Shown here: positions 60,987 through 64,000 of the stretch, piece by piece
Layout: the number at the start of each line of letters is the position of its first letter
Position numbering within the stretch: the first letter of the stretch is position 1
Assembly: GCA_018646625.1 (NCBI GenBank)
Contig: JABGUJ010000001.1
Span: 535,265-599,264, forward strand
Source: Candidatus Woesearchaeota archaeon
Lineage (GTDB): Archaea; Nanobdellota; Nanobdellia; Woesearchaeales; JABGUJ01
DNA length: 64,000 nucleotides
Direction of reading: 5' to 3'
Notes under the pieces: generated by a model
What the model was told of the DNA's origin: nothing
Seen by the model: the letters and a program-made list of their open reading frames with translations, nothing else
Database searches by the model: none
Program-made: the position numbers and the translations under genes

Positions 60987-62219
60987 ATGAACGAGGTAAT
61001 AATACTCGTAGTGCTACTGGCTTTGTCGGCACTATTTTCTGGATCTGAGATCGCATTCTTTTCATTAAGCCACCTGAGAGTTAGATTTCTTATTGAAAAG
61101 AATGTTAAAGGGGCAAACGCCTTACAAAGGTTAAAGGCTAAACCAGAACATCTTCTAATAACTATACTCATTGGAAACAACGTTGTTAACATACTAGCAT
61201 CAGCGATGGCAACAGTTATTGCTATTGAAAGATTCAACAATATGGGTGTGGGTGTTGCAACTGGAGTAATGACATTCTTAATATTAATTTTTGGAGAGAT
61301 AACTCCTAAAGCATTTTCAACCCAACACGCAGAGAAAATAGCTCTAATGCTTTCTCCACCTATGAGAATCATTCAAATAATATTATATCCATTAATTTTC
61401 TTACTTAATGGAATAAACAAACTTCTAACTGGATTAATATCAAAACCATCTGATTCTCCACTAGTTACTGAAGACGAAATCAGAAACATCGTTACTGTTG
61501 GTGAAGAGCAAGGAGAGATAAAGAAGATTGAGAAAGAACTTATTCATAATGTATTCAAGTTTGATGAAATTGCGGTAAAGGATATTATGACTCCGCGGAA
61601 GGACATAGTTGCTATCGACATTGATTCGACAACTGAGGAGATTGTAAAAACCCTCTCTCAAACCAAAGTAACTCGAATTCCCGTTTACAAAGATGAATTA
61701 GATCACATTAAAGGAATCCTACGATCTAAGGATCTACTTGATTTCGTTAACAATAAGAACGAGATAAATTTAGTGAAATTAATAACCAAACCATTTATTG
61801 TTCCTGAAACCAGGATGATTGATTCTTTACTAAGAGAGTTTCAAAGACGAAAAGAACATTTAGCGGTTGTTGTAGATGAATATGGGTCCATAACCGGAAT
61901 AATTACTCTCGAAGATCTCTTGGAAGAAATTGTTGGAGATATCTATGACGAATTTGATGAGATTGAACATGATGTTATCAAAGTTAATGATAAATTAGCA
62001 ATCGTGGGCGGAAATGCAGATATTATAAAAGTAAATAAAAAGTTGGGATTATCAATAAAAGAAGGAAACGATTACAACACCATCGGAGGCTTCATTCTAA
62101 AAAAGATAGGGCACATACCTATGAATGGCGAAAGAATCGCATTTGATAAATTTGATTTAATCATAGAACGAACTTGTGATAATCACATTGAAGAATTAAA
62201 GATTATAAAGAAAGATTAA
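60987..62219 (+). CDS. CNNM/CorC-type membrane protein with CBS pair
   Basis: 410 residues. N-terminal CNNM domain with three membrane helices (LVVLLALSALFSGSEIAFFSLS, LITILIGNNVVNILASAMATV, ILIFGEITPKAFS), two CBS domains (about 200-320, with VKDIMTPRKDIVAIDI and HLAVVVDEYGSITGIITLEDLLEEIVGDI), and a CorC/HlyC C-terminal domain. The family is linked to Mg2+ or Na+ transport. GGGGTG precedes the ATG. Confidence 0.92.
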   Translation: MNEVIILVVLLALSALFSGSEIAFFSLSHLRVRFLIEKNVKGANALQRLKAKPEHLLITILIGNNVVNILASAMATVIAIERFNNMGVGVATGVMTFLILIFGEITPKAFSTQHAEKIALMLSPPMRIIQIILYPLIFLLNGINKLLTGLISKPSDSPLVTEDEIRNIVTVGEEQGEIKKIEKELIHNVFKFDEIAVKDIMTPRKDIVAIDIDSTTEEIVKTLSQTKVTRIPVYKDELDHIKGILRSKDLLDFVNNKNEINLVKLITKPFIVPETRMIDSLLREFQRRKEHLAVVVDEYGSITGIITLEDLLEEIVGDIYDEFDEIEHDVIKVNDKLAIVGGNADIIKVNKKLGLSIKEGNDYNTIGGFILKKIGHIPMNGERIAFDKFDLIIERTCDNHIEELKIIKKD

Positions 62220-62731
62220 GGAATTCTTGTTAAGCTACTAACTGTATAGTCCTCTTCATCACTTTTTGCTTCTATTTTTTCAGCATTGCCTTCATCTAAA
62301 TTCTCAGGTTCTTTTTTCTCAATCTTCACACCAATAAGATCTGCTTTGTCTTTGATCTTTTTAGACACAGAATCCATATCCTCTGGTTTCATCTGTTTAG
62401 GTTTCCATTGAAAATCTAAGCCATCTTTTTCTCGTCGAGCCAGAACATCCATTGTCGGACGTTTATTCATAAACAAAGCATTATTACATATGATGTTTGT
62501 TCCAACTTGTCCACCAAACATTTCAAATAACGCAGTTGCGGCATAAGATGCTGCATAAAACATTTCTTCTGATACTTCTTCTTCTACATCTTCTAGACAA
62601 TCATATTGTTTTTTTGTAAAGACTTTGAGGTGACCATTGGCTGCAGGTTTTTCAGGAAGGTAAATAATTATATCATCATCTTTGAACATGATGTTTTCCT
62701 TTTTCAGTCCATCAATAAATTCGTCGCTCAT
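62216..62731 (-). CDS. HIT-fold protein without the catalytic motif
   Basis: 171 residues. MFKDDDIIIYLPEKPAANGHLKVFTKKQYDCLEDV has the layout of the HIT N-terminal half, and GGQVGTNIICNN stands where the HxHxH motif would be, but without His. A charged acidic tail ends the protein (EAKSDEEDYTVSS). The start overlaps the stop of the other HIT gene (ATGA), so they likely form one complex. Confidence 0.62.
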   Translation of the reverse strand: MSDEFIDGLKKENIMFKDDDIIIYLPEKPAANGHLKVFTKKQYDCLEDVEEEVSEEMFYAASYAATALFEMFGGQVGTNIICNNALFMNKRPTMDVLARREKDGLDFQWKPKQMKPEDMDSVSKKIKDKADLIGVKIEKKEPENLDEGNAEKIEAKSDEEDYTVSSLTRIP

Positions 62732-63753
62732 TTGAATAAATTCTCTATTGTATCTAGATCTGCGCCACTATCTTCTTTCTTTTCCTGTACTTCCTTCTTC
62801 TTAGGAATTAATGCTGTAAGATCTTCTAATGTTAAATCTGCTAACATGTCTTTGTACTTGGATTTTCTCAACATTTCCAAAGCGCCTTCTGGATTAGATT
62901 CAATTGTAGCAACCAACTCAGGATTCTTTTCAATAATTTCACTTAACACTTCGAGTTTGGTTTTCTTAGGCTCTTGCTTTGGTTCTTCTTTTTTCTCCTC
63001 GACAACAGGCTCTTCCTTCTTCTCTGAACCTTGCTCGGCTTTAGGAGCTTCTTTCTTTCCGCCACCTAGTTCTGCAACTAGTTCATCAATATCAACTTCA
63101 GCAAATAAGGACTGCAGTTGAGGATTAGTTGGAATCATAGACTTGAATTTCTCAGTGTCTTCAAGTAATAATGTTTTAACTTGTGGATTTGCTTCAAGAA
63201 TTTGTAATATTTGATCTTTAGTTACTTTCTGCGGAGGCATCATATTATCTGGCAAAGGCTTTCCGATTCTTTGGAAATGATTTCTCATCATGATACTGAT
63301 ATTTTGTTTTAATGCGCCTCTAACTTTCTCGATCTCTTCTTCAGGAAGCTCACCAGGTTTAATACTAAAATTATCTAAACCATCACCTTCTTCCCTTGGA
63401 ATAATATGTAACATAAAATGCGTACTTTGTTGTCCGGCTGCATAACCATTAGCAACAAATATTGTAGTGCCTTGAGAAAGTAATGAACTCTTAACACATC
63501 CAGATAATTCTTTTGAAGTTTTAACTAAATCAACAAATGTTTCTGGAGGAATTAAAGGCATAATAGGATAATGTTCTTTTGGCATTAGTAAAATATGACC
63601 ATTAGTAGATGGATTAATATCTAGAACTCCGATTAATTTATCATTTTCAAAAACTTTCTTTGCAGGAATTTCACCTTTTACAATCTTACAAAAAGGACAA
63701 TTATCTTTCTGCTGTTCAAGAGCCTCTTTTTGTTCAGAACTTAATTCTACCAT
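62728..63753 (-). CDS. HIT-domain protein with extra C-terminal domains; catalytic His replaced
   Basis: 341 residues. HIT domain at about 15-125: CPFCKIVKGEIPAKKVFEND, STNGHILLMPKEHY, then QQSTHFMLHIIPR. In Hint proteins the motif is HxHxH with the middle His as nucleophile; here it is His112-Met114-His116, so hydrolase activity is unlikely. A Lys/Glu/Pro linker (about 235-265) leads to a helical end (KTKLEVLSEIIEKNPELVATI). The ATG lies about 11 bases past the SRP RNA 3' end. Confidence 0.75.
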   Translation of the reverse strand: MVELSSEQKEALEQQKDNCPFCKIVKGEIPAKKVFENDKLIGVLDINPSTNGHILLMPKEHYPIMPLIPPETFVDLVKTSKELSGCVKSSLLSQGTTIFVANGYAAGQQSTHFMLHIIPREEGDGLDNFSIKPGELPEEEIEKVRGALKQNISIMMRNHFQRIGKPLPDNMMPPQKVTKDQILQILEANPQVKTLLLEDTEKFKSMIPTNPQLQSLFAEVDIDELVAELGGGKKEAPKAEQGSEKKEEPVVEEKKEEPKQEPKKTKLEVLSEIIEKNPELVATIESNPEGALEMLRKSKYKDMLADLTLEDLTALIPKKKEVQEKKEDSGADLDTIENLFK

Positions 63754-63763
63754 TTTGAAAAAA

Positions 63764-64000
63764 GTGGGCAGGCACGCACTAAGATGGATACCAATAAAGA
63801 TACTGGCTTAATCTTGGCCTTTCCTCCATTCCGCTACCCTCGGAGCACCCATCCAATGGGTTAGGGCTGCTATGTTCCCATCCTGACCCAGTTCCCCAAA
63901 GAACCGATCCCCGAGGACAGAATTTCACCGTCCAGGTCAAGACCAATATTCCTTAAAGATGCCTCTCCTAGAGCTTCGACCCCTGCATAAAGTCCGTTTC
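63764..64000 (-). ncRNA. ffs: SRP (7S) RNA, 5' end outside the window
   Basis: On the minus strand the helix 8 core GUCAGG-AU-GGGAAC-AU-AGCAGCC is present (63865-63890 region), flanked by the helix 6/8 stems (GGGAACUGGG...). The 3' end CCUGCCC is followed by a T-run. The pairing 5' end must lie beyond 64000. It is the RNA scaffold of the signal recognition particle that binds SRP54 and SRP19. Confidence 0.88.

Noticed and set aside
1..64000. CRISPR array, transposon, prophage or rRNA
   Set aside because: No spaced direct repeats, transposase, integrase, phage structural gene or rRNA sequence was seen; the only tandem repeat is the in-frame duplication in rps11.

Overview
The window is a piece of an archaeal chromosome, most likely from a small-genome DPANN lineage (a Woesearchaeota/Pacearchaeota-like archaeon; this is inference from gene content). 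The information-processing genes are archaeal: PCNA, B-family DNA polymerase, aRNase J, Rpo3/RpoD, Rpo10/RpoN, uL11-free S13-S4-S11-RpoD-L18e-L13-S9 order, NAC, Sec61beta, an archaeal SRP RNA and RNase P RNA, and an intron-containing tRNA. Many promoters are TATA-like boxes about 25 bases upstream of leaderless ATGs; other genes carry GGTG/GAGGTG ribosome sites. Two genes look bacterial in origin: gyrA and the catalytic core of leuS. The DNA is AT-rich and most proteins are Lys-rich, with a minority of Lys-poor acidic proteins.

Layout. 1-6020: end of an unknown gene, a TrmB regulator with a lipid kinase, two large unknown genes, and the first TrmB/orphan substrate-binding-lipoprotein divergon. 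6028-11154: a minus-strand run of small membrane and unknown proteins, a transglutaminase-like protein, an SdpI-like protein, a degenerate molybdopterin-fold protein and NAD kinase. 11184-13558: second TrmB/binding-protein divergon. 13571-16685: methyltransferase, Cys-rich protein and five secreted Tyr/Gly/Arg/Asn-rich proteins. 16770-24100: membrane proteins, threonine synthase, two DoxX-like proteins, PolB, a histone-H1-like basic protein. 24211-28581: YkgJ-like protein, CDP-alcohol phosphatidyltransferase, PCNA, aRNase J, a PIP-box microprotein and a tRNA-Leu(CAA) with two introns. 28637-36200: coiled-coil protein trio, a decayed ORF, a radical SAM enzyme, a lamin-tail secreted protein, ScpB and zinc-binding proteins. 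36426-44712: GyrA, RNA methylase, RNase P RNA, HD phosphohydrolase, third TrmB/binding-protein divergon. 44787-48934: secreted protein, Sec61beta, NAC, a helical protein pair, MinD. 48988-54933: tRNA-His, ribosomal/RNA polymerase operon with an embedded tRNA-Leu(GAG), IMP dehydrogenase. 54938-57226: tandem-fused Lrp regulator divergent from a fourth binding protein. 57269-64000: uridine kinase, LeuRS, CNNM/CorC protein, two degenerate HIT proteins and the SRP RNA.

The most notable themes are (i) four solute-binding lipoproteins without any permease or ATPase gene beside them, each divergent from its own regulator with an inverted repeat or hairpin in the shared upstream region; (ii) a cluster of secreted aromatic/Arg-rich low-complexity proteins with a shared GYGR motif; (iii) a tRNA-Leu(CAA) whose anticodon arm is interrupted twice, with both bulge-helix-bulge sites visible; (iv) several genes whose only well-placed start after a strong ribosome site is AUA; and (v) a tiny protein ending in the same PCNA-binding motif as the DNA polymerase. 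No CRISPR array, rRNA, transposase or phage gene was seen.
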